Under the pieces are notes generated by a model. That model was not told the DNA's origin and ran no database searches. It worked only from the letters and a program-made list of their open reading frames with translations. 64,000 bases of DNA from CALDTK01 sp965213735 (GTDB taxonomy: Bacteria > Bacteroidota > Bacteroidia > Chitinophagales > Saprospiraceae). This document shows positions 1 through 7,180 of the stretch, in pieces (positions within the stretch are counted from its first letter, which is position 1; every line of letters starts with the position of its first letter). The translations under genes and the position numbers were made by a program. The DNA lies in contig CBDCAB010000006.1 of the NCBI GenBank assembly GCA_965213735.1, positions 1,054,001-1,118,000 on the forward strand. The letters run 5' to 3'.

Positions 1-88
1 ACAGCCAGAACACGATGGAGGCGAGGATGCACACCGTGATGTTGAAGCGGCGGCTGCGTTCAGCTCTATTTCTTGGCTTCCTCACCAT
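1..88 (-). CDS. YbbR/CdaR-like protein, N-terminal fragment (cut by window edge)
   Basis: The minus strand is open from an ATG at 88 to the window edge (about 29 codons). It begins with a basic stretch (MVRKPRNRAERSRR) and runs into one hydrophobic segment ending VFWL. This matches the usual start of YbbR-domain proteins, where a short basic cytoplasmic tail precedes a single membrane helix. In Bacteroidota a YbbR-domain gene commonly follows yajC. A GGAGG box sits seven bases before the ATG, and the start overlaps the end of yajC by 23 bases, suggesting coupled translation. Only the N-terminus is present, so the family call rests on the membrane-anchor pattern and the gene order. Confidence 0.5.
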   Translation of the reverse strand, partial: MVRKPRNRAERSRRFNITVCILASIVFWL

Positions 89-395
89 ACTTCGCCTCCG
101 TTAGCTCGCGGCTTATCGATCCGGCTGTAAAATCGAGGTAGCTGCCCTTGCCGACTTCGAGCGTGACGATGCCATTTTCCTTGTCCACTTTGCTGACTCT
201 GCCGAGGATGCCAGAACTCGTCACCACGCGATCTCCTTTGCTTACGGCCTCCTGAAAGCTCGTTTGCTGTTTCTGACGTCGCGCCTGTGGTCGCAGGATA
301 AACAGCCAAAAGATGCCCGCCATGAGGGCGATCATCAGCATGCTGGTGTAGGTAGAGTTGGCAGGTGCCTGCAGGAAGAGCGCGGCTAGCATCAT
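66..395 (-). CDS. yajC: Preprotein translocase accessory subunit YajC
   Basis: This is a small inner-membrane protein associated with the SecDF complex of the general secretion machinery. One membrane helix (roughly residues 18-37, LMIALMAGIFWLFILRP in part) is followed by a basic stretch (QARRQKQQ) and the YajC domain with the conserved GDRVVTSSGILGRV segment. The ATG at 395 gives a start typical of the family. An upstream in-frame TTG at 407 would overlap the DUF1573 stop as TTGA and is a possible coupled start. It lies downstream of a DUF1573 lipoprotein and upstream of the YbbR-like gene, a common Bacteroidota arrangement. Confidence 0.93.
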   Translation of the reverse strand: MMLAALFLQAPANSTYTSMLMIALMAGIFWLFILRPQARRQKQQTSFQEAVSKGDRVVTSSGILGRVSKVDKENGIVTLEVGKGSYLDFTAGSISRELTEAKYGEEAKK

Positions 396-403
396 GTATG
401 TGC

Positions 404-880
404 TCAATTTAGCTGGTCGACGGTGCCTTTCATACGCACTGTCGTGGTGGAGGGATAGGTATTGGCCGTCAAGGTAACCGGTTTGTCTTGTGGACCAGCT
501 TTGCCCTGCGTATCAAACACGACCAGGATGCTGGAGGTGTCGCCAGGTGCGATTGGCTCACGTGAGTACTCAGGCACGGTGCAGCCACAGGTGCTGCGGG
601 CGCTGGAGATGATGAGCGGTTGACTGCCGGTGTTGCGAAACGGGAAACGATGTGCAACGATGGCGCCGGCATCAACAATTCCAAACTCATGTACCTGATC
701 AGCAAATTGAATGGCGGCCACGACAGTGGTGTCTATTTCTCCATCTGCTTGTACTGGAAAGCGCATTACTTCGCCACCACTGGCAGCAACACTTCCGCTC
801 GGAACATCGACTTGCTCGTCGCCGCAAGCGAACATTAGTACACAGGCAGCCGCTAGTAAAACTACGCGCTGAAGAAACAC
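404..880 (-). CDS. DUF1573 lipoprotein
   Basis: The protein is a predicted exported lipoprotein carrying a DUF1573 domain, an immunoglobulin-like fold abundant in Bacteroidota whose function is unknown. From the GTG at 880 it has a compact signal peptide ending in a lipobox (LMFAC) followed by GDEQ. The C-terminal half shows the DUF1573 hallmarks FRNTGSQPL, the STCGCTVPEY cysteine cluster and IAPGDTSSILVVFDT. Longer starts exist at 898 (GTG) and 913 (ATG). I prefer 880 because a -7 promoter element at 910-903 would place the transcription start near 897. The stop overlaps the alternative yajC start. Confidence 0.82.
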   Translation of the reverse strand: MFLQRVVLLAAACVLMFACGDEQVDVPSGSVAASGGEVMRFPVQADGEIDTTVVAAIQFADQVHEFGIVDAGAIVAHRFPFRNTGSQPLIISSARSTCGCTVPEYSREPIAPGDTSSILVVFDTQGKAGPQDKPVTLTANTYPSTTTVRMKGTVDQLN

Positions 881-898
881 ATTCGAAGCAATAAACAC

Positions 899-1441
899 AT
901 GGCAAAGGTACACGACGGATTGGGGAGAATTTATTTAGTAGGCACCATGGGCTGCGGCAAAACCACCGTTGGTAAAGCCTTAGCCGCCAAGCTGCAGCGT
1001 GAATTTGTAGACCTCGACGCTGCCATCGAAGCACGCACCCACAGCACCATTGCCAAAATTTTTGACAATCACGGCGATTTCAACTTCAGAGCCTGCGAAG
1101 CGCAGATACTTCGCGACTTGCCACGTCGCTATCCACAGGCAGTAATCGCAACTGGAGGAGGTACGCCCATGCATTTCGACAACATGAAGTTTATCAAGGA
1201 GACAGGACTATCTATATTTCTAGACATTGACGCCAAACATCTCGTGGAGCGCCTCGCCGATCAACGGGCGCAGCGGCCACTGCTCAATCGCGACGATTGG
1301 GAGAGCTACCTGGAGGAGCTCACGCAGCAGCGACGCCCAGTTTACGAAGAAGCTGAAGTGATTGTGGAGGTAGCCGAAGGTGATAGTCAACTAGCGGTGG
1401 AGCAGATATACCAGTCGCTGCCTCAAGTGCTCGGTCACTGA
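899..1441 (+). CDS. aroK: Shikimate kinase
   Basis: This enzyme phosphorylates shikimate to shikimate 3-phosphate with ATP, the fifth step of chorismate synthesis. The P-loop MGCGKTTVGK lies near residues 19-28, followed by the substrate-binding FVDLDAAIE segment and the glycine-rich ATGGGTP motif. The later LLNRDDW and arginine-containing lid (QQRRPVYEEA) are also family features. The 180-residue length is normal. It is transcribed divergently from the DUF1573 gene, and its last 7 bases overlap the convergent flavin reductase gene. The chorismate synthase gene aroC lies far downstream in this window, so the pathway genes are scattered. Confidence 0.95.
   Translation: MAKVHDGLGRIYLVGTMGCGKTTVGKALAAKLQREFVDLDAAIEARTHSTIAKIFDNHGDFNFRACEAQILRDLPRRYPQAVIATGGGTPMHFDNMKFIKETGLSIFLDIDAKHLVERLADQRAQRPLLNRDDWESYLEELTQQRRPVYEEAEVIVEVAEGDSQLAVEQIYQSLPQVLGH
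903..910 (-). promoter_or_regulatory. Bacteroidota -7 element (TACCTTTG) for the DUF1573 gene
   Basis: The minus strand reads TACCTTTG, a match to the Bacteroidota -7 consensus TAnnTTTG. It lies inside the first codons of the divergent aroK gene. It would give a very short leader before the GTG at 880. No clear -33 TTG is visible. Confidence 0.45.
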
Positions 1442-2085
1442 TCGGCATGCTCGACTTCCACGTACGCACGCGTGCTTTCTGGTGCTACCGTGTAGTAGCT
1501 ATAAAGACCGCTCACGACGGCGCCTTCGAGCTGTTGCCAGGGCAGGCTTGCTGGCGCTGTTTGATCTGCTAAGCTTGCGAACGTTGCCTCCTGCGGCACC
1601 CGTAGCTGTCGCACGCGCCCGACTACCAGCACCGTATCGTTGGCTGCGATGTGGTGCTCCTCCTCAAACTCGAGCAGCATGCTCACGCTAGCCTCTGCTA
1701 CGTAGGGTGCTGGTCCGGCGGCTGTAGTTAGAGGTGTCAGTCCAGCAATGTCAAATTCGCTCTGTTCGCGCCGGAATTTCCCACTCGTCTGGTGGGCAGC
1801 GGCGAGCAGCTGGGTGGGGATATGGTTGATGGTATAAAAGCCGGAAGCTTTGATGTTCTCGTAGCTGTGTCGCTCCACGGTGAGCGGCCGAAACACCAGG
1901 CCCAGCAGTGGCGGTCGCGCACCGATGTGGGTGAGGGAATTGAAGATTGCTAGGTTGGGTTGGCCCTTTGCCTGCGTACCCACGAGCACAGGCGAGCGCA
2001 TGCCTTCGAGCTGCGAAAACCAGTTGGCGTAGGCGCGACTAGGATAAGCTTGCCACTCTGCTGGATCGATGAGGACGTGCTGCAT
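1435..2085 (-). CDS. Flavin reductase-like domain protein
   Basis: The 216-residue protein matches the split-barrel FMN-binding flavin reductase/flavoredoxin family. The family signature region NLAIFNSLTHIGARPPLLGLVFRP is visible near residues 45-68, followed by SYENIKASGFYTINHI. Members reduce flavin with NAD(P)H or act as FMN-dependent oxidoreductases; the physiological substrate cannot be told from sequence. It is a single gene with a promoter element only five bases before the ATG, so the messenger is probably leaderless or nearly so. Its end overlaps the end of aroK by seven bases. Confidence 0.8.
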   Translation of the reverse strand: MQHVLIDPAEWQAYPSRAYANWFSQLEGMRSPVLVGTQAKGQPNLAIFNSLTHIGARPPLLGLVFRPLTVERHSYENIKASGFYTINHIPTQLLAAAHQTSGKFRREQSEFDIAGLTPLTTAAGPAPYVAEASVSMLLEFEEEHHIAANDTVLVVGRVRQLRVPQEATFASLADQTAPASLPWQQLEGAVVSGLYSYYTVAPESTRAYVEVEHADQ

Positions 2086-2089
2086 GCGG

Positions 2090-2097
2090 CAAAAGTA
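2090..2097 (-). promoter_or_regulatory. -7 element (TACTTTTG) directly upstream of the flavin reductase gene
   Basis: The minus strand carries TACTTTTG five bases before the ATG at 2085. With the usual spacing from -7 element to start site, the transcript would begin at about the start codon. No TTG -33 element is obvious. Confidence 0.5.
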
Positions 2098-2102
2098 GCG
2101 CC

Positions 2103-3656
2103 CTACCGCTCCCCTACCCGCTCTAGGAAGTTGCCGGGGTCGATAATATCGGGTGCATTTTGGTTGCCGAAGCTGCGGGTTTGGGTACTTGCTACCAGCA
2201 TCTCGTGCGCTTCACGCGTGGTGAGTGCAGGCTGTAGAGCTTTGGCCACAGCGAGCAATCCAGCTACTTGGGGTGCAGCCATACTGGTGCCGCTAAAGAG
2301 CGTAAATCCACCATTGGGCACAGTTGAAAAAATGTCTTGCCCTGGCGCCCACAGCCCGAGTTCGAGTCCGTCGATACTATTCGAAAAGCGCGCTTGCTGG
2401 AGTTGATTGTTCAGTGCAGCCACTGCAATAATTCCTGGGGTGTTGGCGGGGGCATAGCGACGAGCATCTGCGGCCGAGTTGCCAGCTGCAGCCACAACGA
2501 TGCAGCCTTTTTCGTTGGCCATTTTCACGGCACGCTCGTACACGCGTTGGCGACTGTCGGAGCTGAGGCCGCCGAGACTTAGGTTGATTACGCTCGCTCC
2601 AGCATTAACGGCATCAATCATTCCTTGCACGATAGCCTGCTGTGATGTGCGATTAAAAGCACCGAAAACTCGGATGGAGCTGACTTTAATGGGATGTTCT
2701 CCCGCGGGTAGCCAGCCTGCAATGCCGAGACCATTATTAGCCACGCCAGCAGCAATACCAGCCACGTGGGTACCATGCCCAACAGCATCCCGATCGTGTG
2801 AGGCAGCTACACTGCGGTAGTTTGCCTTGAGGTCAGGATGTTGTGCATCAATTCCTGTATCGAGGATAAAGAGTGTAGCAGGTTTCAGCTTTCGCAAAAA
2901 CTGCTGAGAGGTTTTGGCGAAAGCTGCATAGGGCCATGCGCTAAGTGCCCACTGCTCTGCGACGCCAGGATCGTTGAGCCCAATGTCACTAGGATTGGGA
3001 CCGCGGTGCTCAGTTAGTTGACGAGCTTTTGCAGGAATGGGTGCAACGGTCAAGGTTTCGTTGAGGTCGAGAAAGTCATTGTGTGCGGCGGCAAAAACCT
3101 GAATGCGAGCTTGTGCGGCTGAGGAGACTTCATCGGCGAGATCGATGACATACACCGCCGCCAGCGGATCGTTAGCGGCAATTCCGGTAAATGCGGGCGC
3201 GATGGATTGCACCCCTTCCAGCTCGCCCAGCTCCTCGATTTCTTGAGGCGTTAGCGGTGCATCCGGCACGTACAGCAGTTCGGGTACGTCCTGCTCGGTA
3301 GCTACGTTTAGCGACTCTATTTGCACCTCTCGATAGCCAAACCAGTACAGCGCAGCGAGCGCAATTATAGCCGGGAGAAGCAATTTGGGTTTTTGCGAAA
3401 GCAGACGAATAAGATAAGCCATGCTGGCCTGCAGCAATAAATCGCGCGCAAAATTGAAGAGCTTGTCATCGACCTCGAGCTGCATGGAGATGAGGGAATT
3501 GCCCATCGTCAGGAGGCCGAGCAAGACAACCAGGGGGGCCACATTTGCAATGACACGCTGCCGCTCGAAGCCATTCCAGAGCAGCAGGGCAAGTGTGCTC
3601 AAGGCAAAACCCCAGAGATAGAGGTCGGCGTGTTCGACACCAAAGGCTAACAACAT
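2103..3656 (-). CDS. Membrane-anchored subtilisin-like serine protease (S8 family)
   Basis: The 517-residue protein has an unusual N-terminus with three or four hydrophobic helices (about residues 11-27, 35-52, 74-90, 94-109) and no signal peptide. A spacer of about 150 residues resembling a propeptide/I9-type region follows. The S8 catalytic domain then shows all three motifs: FILDTGID (Asp, about 265), GHGTHVAGIAAG (His, about 293) and GTSMAAPQVAG (Ser, about 455). The oxyanion region AAAGNSAAD is present, so it should be active. The catalytic domain would sit outside the cytoplasmic membrane or be membrane-tethered. Two copies of the dispersed 14-base word form an inverted pair inside it (2888-2924). 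Substrate unknown. Confidence 0.85.
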   Translation of the reverse strand: MLLAFGVEHADLYLWGFALSTLALLLWNGFERQRVIANVAPLVVLLGLLTMGNSLISMQLEVDDKLFNFARDLLLQASMAYLIRLLSQKPKLLLPAIIALAALYWFGYREVQIESLNVATEQDVPELLYVPDAPLTPQEIEELGELEGVQSIAPAFTGIAANDPLAAVYVIDLADEVSSAAQARIQVFAAAHNDFLDLNETLTVAPIPAKARQLTEHRGPNPSDIGLNDPGVAEQWALSAWPYAAFAKTSQQFLRKLKPATLFILDTGIDAQHPDLKANYRSVAASHDRDAVGHGTHVAGIAAGVANNGLGIAGWLPAGEHPIKVSSIRVFGAFNRTSQQAIVQGMIDAVNAGASVINLSLGGLSSDSRQRVYERAVKMANEKGCIVVAAAGNSAADARRYAPANTPGIIAVAALNNQLQQARFSNSIDGLELGLWAPGQDIFSTVPNGGFTLFSGTSMAAPQVAGLLAVAKALQPALTTREAHEMLVASTQTRSFGNQNAPDIIDPGNFLERVGER

Positions 3657-3733
3657 GCTTGTAACCTACGACACGTTGATGGGTTAGTAAAATGCTGGAC
3701 CGACGAGGTGCGAAGAGTTATCGACCAGTCACC

Positions 3734-3761
3734 TTGCCCAGCACGCTAAATGCTACTTTTG
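3734..3761 (+). promoter_or_regulatory. Promoter of trxB (TTG / TACTTTTG)
   Basis: TACTTTTG at 3754-3761 matches the Bacteroidota -7 consensus. A TTG at 3734-3736 lies 17 bases upstream, slightly closer than the usual 19-21. The predicted leader before the ATG at 3778 is about ten bases. Confidence 0.55.
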
Positions 3762-3777
3762 CAGCAACACCAGAATT

Positions 3778-4782
3778 ATGTCACAACCCTCTTCCGCTAG
3801 TTCAACAGCTACTCCCCCACCCGCCAGCAACAAAGGCAATAACGGTCAGGAAAAACCTCTGGAGTGTCTCATCATCGGAAGCGGACCAGCGGGCTACACT
3901 GCTGCTATTTACGCCGCCCGTGCAGGTATGAAACCTGTTGTGTACACCGGGCAAGAACCTGGTGGGCAGCTCATGATTACCACTGATGTGGAAAATTATC
4001 CGGGATATGCCGATGGTATTATGGGACCTGAGATGATGGCGAATTTTCAGCAGCAAGCCGAGCGCTTTGGTACGGATGTACGCTATGATTTGGTAGAGAA
4101 AGTTGATTTTACAGGTCCTGTCCACAAGGTTTGGACTTCAGGAGGCGATGAAGTGCACGCCCACGCTGTCATTATATCCACGGGTGCTTCGGCCAAGTGG
4201 CTCGGCCTCGAAAGTGAGCAGCGACTGGCCAATCATGGCGTGAGTGCCTGCGCTGTGTGTGATGGCTTCTTTTTCAAAGGCCAAACTGTAGCCGTGGTCG
4301 GAGGTGGTGATACTGCCGCCGAAGAAGCTAGCTATTTGGCCAAGCTTTGTCCCGAAGTGCATATGATTGTGCGCCGCGACGAAATGAGAGCATCCAAGAT
4401 TATGCAGAAGCGCGTAATGAGTACAAAGAATATCACCATCCACTGGAATACCGAAACAGAAGAAGTACTTGGCGAAGATCAGGTGACAGGTGTGCGCATA
4501 AAGAACAACAATACAGGTGAGGTTTCAGAACTTGCCATATCAGGTTTCTTTGTTGCTATTGGTCATAAGCCGAATACCCAGATATTCGAAGGCTGGATAG
4601 ATATGAATAAAACAGGCTATCTCATCCCAAAGCCAGGCACTGCTCATACTAACGTACCGGGCGTGTTTGTAAGTGGTGACGCCGCTGACCATGTATATCG
4701 ACAAGCTGTAACTGCGGCCGGAACAGGTTGTATGGCTGCACTCGATGCTGAGCGATATCTGGTGGCTGCGGAAATTATTTAA
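3778..4782 (+). CDS. trxB: Thioredoxin reductase
   Basis: This flavoenzyme reduces thioredoxin using NADPH. The FAD-binding GSGPAGYTAAIYAARAG motif starts near residue 34. The redox-active CAVC lies at about 158-161, the NADPH-binding GGGDTAAEEA follows, and the C-terminal FAD motif includes VSGDAADHVYRQAVTAAGTG. The N-terminus carries about 28 extra residues rich in Ser, Thr, Pro and Asn before the FAD domain, longer than in most homologues. A start inside that segment is therefore possible, but no better ATG is seen. Its end overlaps the convergent ABC transporter gene by four bases. Confidence 0.94.
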   Translation: MSQPSSASSTATPPPASNKGNNGQEKPLECLIIGSGPAGYTAAIYAARAGMKPVVYTGQEPGGQLMITTDVENYPGYADGIMGPEMMANFQQQAERFGTDVRYDLVEKVDFTGPVHKVWTSGGDEVHAHAVIISTGASAKWLGLESEQRLANHGVSACAVCDGFFFKGQTVAVVGGGDTAAEEASYLAKLCPEVHMIVRRDEMRASKIMQKRVMSTKNITIHWNTETEEVLGEDQVTGVRIKNNNTGEVSELAISGFFVAIGHKPNTQIFEGWIDMNKTGYLIPKPGTAHTNVPGVFVSGDAADHVYRQAVTAAGTGCMAALDAERYLVAAEII

Positions 4783-5498
4783 TTTTCCAAACTTGCGGCT
4801 AAGTTGCCGCTTGGAATCTGCCGCTCATCACTTTCGATGGTGCCGTCGCGCATGCGCACCACACGATGGGCGTATTCTGCAATATCTGGCTCGTGCGTAA
4901 CAACAATAACGGTGTTGCCGCGCGCATGAATATCATCGAATAGAGCCATAATTTCGACCGAAGTCTTGGTATCTAGATTACCCGTAGGCTCATCTGCTAG
5001 TATTATGCTGGGGTTGTTAACGAGTGCACGTGCTACAGCCACCCGCTGCCGCTGACCGCCGGAGAGCTCGTTCGGTTTGTGGTCCATCCGATCACCAAGA
5101 CCGACGGCATCTAAAATAGCAGCAGCTCGTTCGGAGCGATCTCTGCGGCCGATGCCAGCGTACACGAGAGGCAGTGCTACGTTATCGAGTGCTGAGAGTC
5201 GCGGCATCAGGTTGAAGGTCTGAAAGACAAAGCCGATCTGTGCATTACGCACTTCAGCAAGCTCGGCATCAGACATCTGGTCGACCCGCTGCTCACCAAG
5301 CGTGTAGGATCCACTGGAGGGTGTATCGAGGCAGCCGAGCAGGTTCATGAGCGTCGACTTACCCGAGCCTGAAGGTCCCATCAGAGCTACATAATCATTC
5401 GCATCGACTTCAAAGCTTACTCCTCGCAGGGCGTGAATGAGTTCGGCACCCATTTGGTAGGTCTTCCAGAGTTCGTCGGTGGCAATGATTCGTGACAT
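4779..5498 (-). CDS. ABC transporter ATP-binding protein, MacB/LolD type
   Basis: This is the 239-residue ATPase of an ABC transporter. It has Walker A GPSGSGKST (about 40-48), the Q-loop in FVFQTFNLMPRLSALDNVALPL, signature LSGGQRQRVAVARAL and Walker B IILADEPTGNLDT. The sequence pattern places it with the MacB/LolD/FtsE-like exporters that work with FtsX-like permeases in lipoprotein release or peptide and antibiotic export. No permease gene is adjacent in this window, because the downstream neighbour on this strand is the convergent trxB. It therefore acts as an orphan ATPase here. Confidence 0.88.
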   Translation of the reverse strand: MSRIIATDELWKTYQMGAELIHALRGVSFEVDANDYVALMGPSGSGKSTLMNLLGCLDTPSSGSYTLGEQRVDQMSDAELAEVRNAQIGFVFQTFNLMPRLSALDNVALPLVYAGIGRRDRSERAAAILDAVGLGDRMDHKPNELSGGQRQRVAVARALVNNPSIILADEPTGNLDTKTSVEIMALFDDIHARGNTVIVVTHEPDIAEYAHRVVRMRDGTIESDERQIPSGNLAASLEN

Positions 5499-5619
5499 AG
5501 CAGGTGCTTATGAGGGAAAGCTACTCCGAGTATGTGCTGAGCTAACACTCCTTAGATCAACGTGCGCAAAAAGTAGATGGACTTGGGGGGATGCTAGTAT
5601 ATAGAATGCAGCGGAGAGG

Positions 5620-5904
5620 TTATGGGTGCTTTAGCGCGCATTGGTCAGGTTACGCGTGCTTTAGCGCGCATCGAGTTGCAGTCTGAAGGCCTGGAGTATA
5701 TGCTAGGGCTTGGGGGTATTGCAGTGCTTAAGGGAAAGAAACGCCCGCAGCTCCCGATAGGGATGGTAGGCAGAAGTACCCGACGGACCTGATCTTGAAC
5801 CCTATCCTTTATTGGGATAGAGCTACTGATCAGGTCCGTCGGGTACCACCTTAGGCCCAGCACCCAGCACCCAGCACCCAGGTTACGCGTGCTTTAGCGC
5901 GCAT
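5620..5904. repeat. Non-coding repeat block 1: GC-rich boxes, long hairpin A and CAGCACC tandem tract
   Basis: Copies of the box ACGCGTGCTTTAGCGCGCAT, some partial, occur at about 5627, 5651 and 5885. Between them is an inverted repeat with 19-base perfect arms (5776-5794 and 5828-5846, arm GTACCCGACGGACCTGATC) around a 33-base loop. A tandem tract of the 7-mer CAGCACC follows at 5858-5880. The same parts recur at 6.1-6.3 kb and, inverted, at 11.6-11.9 kb. There is no plausible coding frame. The modular recurrence suggests a mobile or recombining intergenic repeat family. Confidence 0.75.
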
Positions 5905-6095
5905 AGTATTATACTTCAAAGGGTTCAGCTACGTCCCTTAGCGGAGTTCCGGGTAAATCCTACCCTCTGCTAAGACATAGATCCTCCCTCTTCGCAAGCT
6001 CAGGGGCCTTGCTTACATTAGGCGTCCCTCCCAAAGGGTCCCTCCCTAATGACGCTGTCACGCAGACGCCGCTATGCGGCTATAGCCACGATGCG
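5885..6095. repeat. Diverged, inverted copy of the ~143-base module found twice at 11.46-11.90 kb
   Basis: Reading the minus strand, this stretch carries in order the landmarks of the direct repeats at 11460-11602 and 11757-11899: the CGCATAGCGGCGT box, GAGGGTAGGATTTACCCGGAACTCC, AGGGACGTAGCTG, and the GCGCGCTAAAGCACGCGT box. It holds about 50 extra bases, so it is a diverged or expanded copy. No gene is visible. Confidence 0.6.
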
Positions 6096-6146
6096 TGAGG
6101 GATGTGCGATAGCCGCATGGCAGTGCTTGGTGTGCAAGAAGGCAGA

Positions 6147-6260
6147 GGTACCCGACGGACCTGATCTTGAACCATTTTTTCTACAAGGATAGAGCTACTG
6201 ATCAGGTCCGTCGGGTACCACCTTAGGCCCAGCACCCAGCACCCAGCACCCAGCACCCAA
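6147..6260. repeat. Hairpin B (20-base perfect arms) plus CAGCACC tandem tract
   Basis: Arms at 6147-6166 and 6200-6219 are perfect reverse complements of 20 bases and match the arms of hairpins A and C. The loop is 33 bases and shares the end AGAGCTACT with hairpin A. The conserved flank CACCTTAGGCC and four CAGCACC units follow at about 6229-6260. The order is the same as in block 1. Confidence 0.78.
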
Positions 6261-6261
6261 C

Positions 6262-6297
6262 AAAAAAGCGGAGCAACCAACCACTGGCTACCCCGCT
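6262..6297 (-). terminator. Rho-independent terminator of the DUF892 gene
   Basis: On the minus strand, about 30 bases after the DUF892 stop, a GC-rich stem with G-U pairs (arms near 6285-6297 and 6267-6279) is followed directly by six Ts (6267-6262). This is the clearest classical terminator in the window. Confidence 0.65.
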
Positions 6298-6329
6298 TCG
6301 CTCACTTTCGCTAAAGCTTAGCTTATGGC

Positions 6330-6824
6330 TTATTTTTCGGCTTTCTCGTTGATCGATTCGATAGCGAGATCATTGAGCTTCTCATCGCAGTCTTTCTCCT
6401 CTTCAAGAGTCTCTGCGAGGAGCTTGGCTACTTTGCTGTGTCCGAGCTGACGCGCGTAGCGGTGAGCAGTGCCGTAGCCGCTGATTTCATAATGCTCGAT
6501 GCGCTGAGCCTCTGCAATGAGGCCAGCATCTTTGACGGCGTCAGTGGCTTCTTCTTCAATCATACCTTCGGCCTCCTTGATCAGACCTTTCATCGCATCG
6601 CAGGTCTCGCCTGTGAGCTTGATGTCGAGGATTTCGCCGATTTCTTTAAGGCGATCTATCTGGCCCTTTGTCTCTTTTAGGTGTGACTCAAAAGCCTTGA
6701 CGAGCTTCTTGTTCGAGGCCGCGTCAACCATTTTTGGTAAAGCTTTAACTAGCTGAGTCTCGGCACTGTAGAGGTCTTTTAGCTGATGCTCGAAAAGGTC
6801 TTCGAGCGTTTTCATTTTACTCAT
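6330..6824 (-). CDS. Ferritin-like DUF892 (YciE/YciF family) protein
   Basis: This 164-residue helical protein has the DUF892 pattern. It begins LEDLFEHQLKDLYSAETQLVKALPKM, and later shows HLKETKGQIDRLKEI, AEAQRIEHYEISGYG and LAETLEEEKDCDEKL. These segments supply the Glu/His residues expected of a ferritin-like four-helix bundle. The family is linked to stress response in other bacteria, but its chemistry is not established. The gene stands alone between two intergenic repeat regions and ends at a good terminator. Start is ATG at 6824; an internal MKTLEDLF start is also possible. Confidence 0.85.
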   Translation of the reverse strand: MSKMKTLEDLFEHQLKDLYSAETQLVKALPKMVDAASNKKLVKAFESHLKETKGQIDRLKEIGEILDIKLTGETCDAMKGLIKEAEGMIEEEATDAVKDAGLIAEAQRIEHYEISGYGTAHRYARQLGHSKVAKLLAETLEEEKDCDEKLNDLAIESINEKAEK

Positions 6825-6944
6825 GTGGTACAGGGTTTTCGTTTACCACCGCTCTTGCAGAATTGCCTATGCGGTGCGTGTAGGGCAACATCATTTTCCG
6901 CGTGATGTTTAGTGGGGTCAGCCTGCCTTCGCGGCAAAACTTTC

Positions 6945-7135
6945 CTTGAACCCGGATCCTGCATTAGAATTGCTACTACGAGCCCTCAGCCCTTTGACTA
7001 CGCGCACTTGCTCAAAAATCTGTCCTCACCGTAGTAGTGACTACGTCTGCGGAAAATTTTATCTGCGAGCACGTGTATTCTTTGGGCTTGAGAACTCTCG
7101 CTACGCATCCCAATGCACGATCCGGGTTGAACCTA
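6945..7135. mobile_element. MITE-like element bounded by ~25-base inverted repeats
   Basis: The gap between the DUF892 gene and leuS holds an element whose ends are imperfect inverted repeats. The left end has AACCCGGATC at 6949-6958 and TGCATT beyond it; the right end has GATCCGGGTT at 7119-7128 preceded by AATGCA. About 20 of 25 positions pair. A nested CTACTACG / CGTAGTAG pair (about 6973 and 7031) and the hairpin CGTAGTAGTGACTACG lie inside. The interior has no convincing gene; short frames on either strand are interrupted. The structure fits a miniature inverted-repeat element, but no transposase or target duplication is clear. Confidence 0.45.
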
Positions 7136-7180
7136 AGGGTGCTCAGACAGCATGTTTACTTAGAGCGGTACAGCAAAGCC

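Noticed and set aside
5858..6260. CAGCACC tandem tracts as a CRISPR array
   Set aside because: The repeat unit is only seven bases with no spacers, and the hairpin arms are single pairs and not regularly spaced. No cas genes are present.
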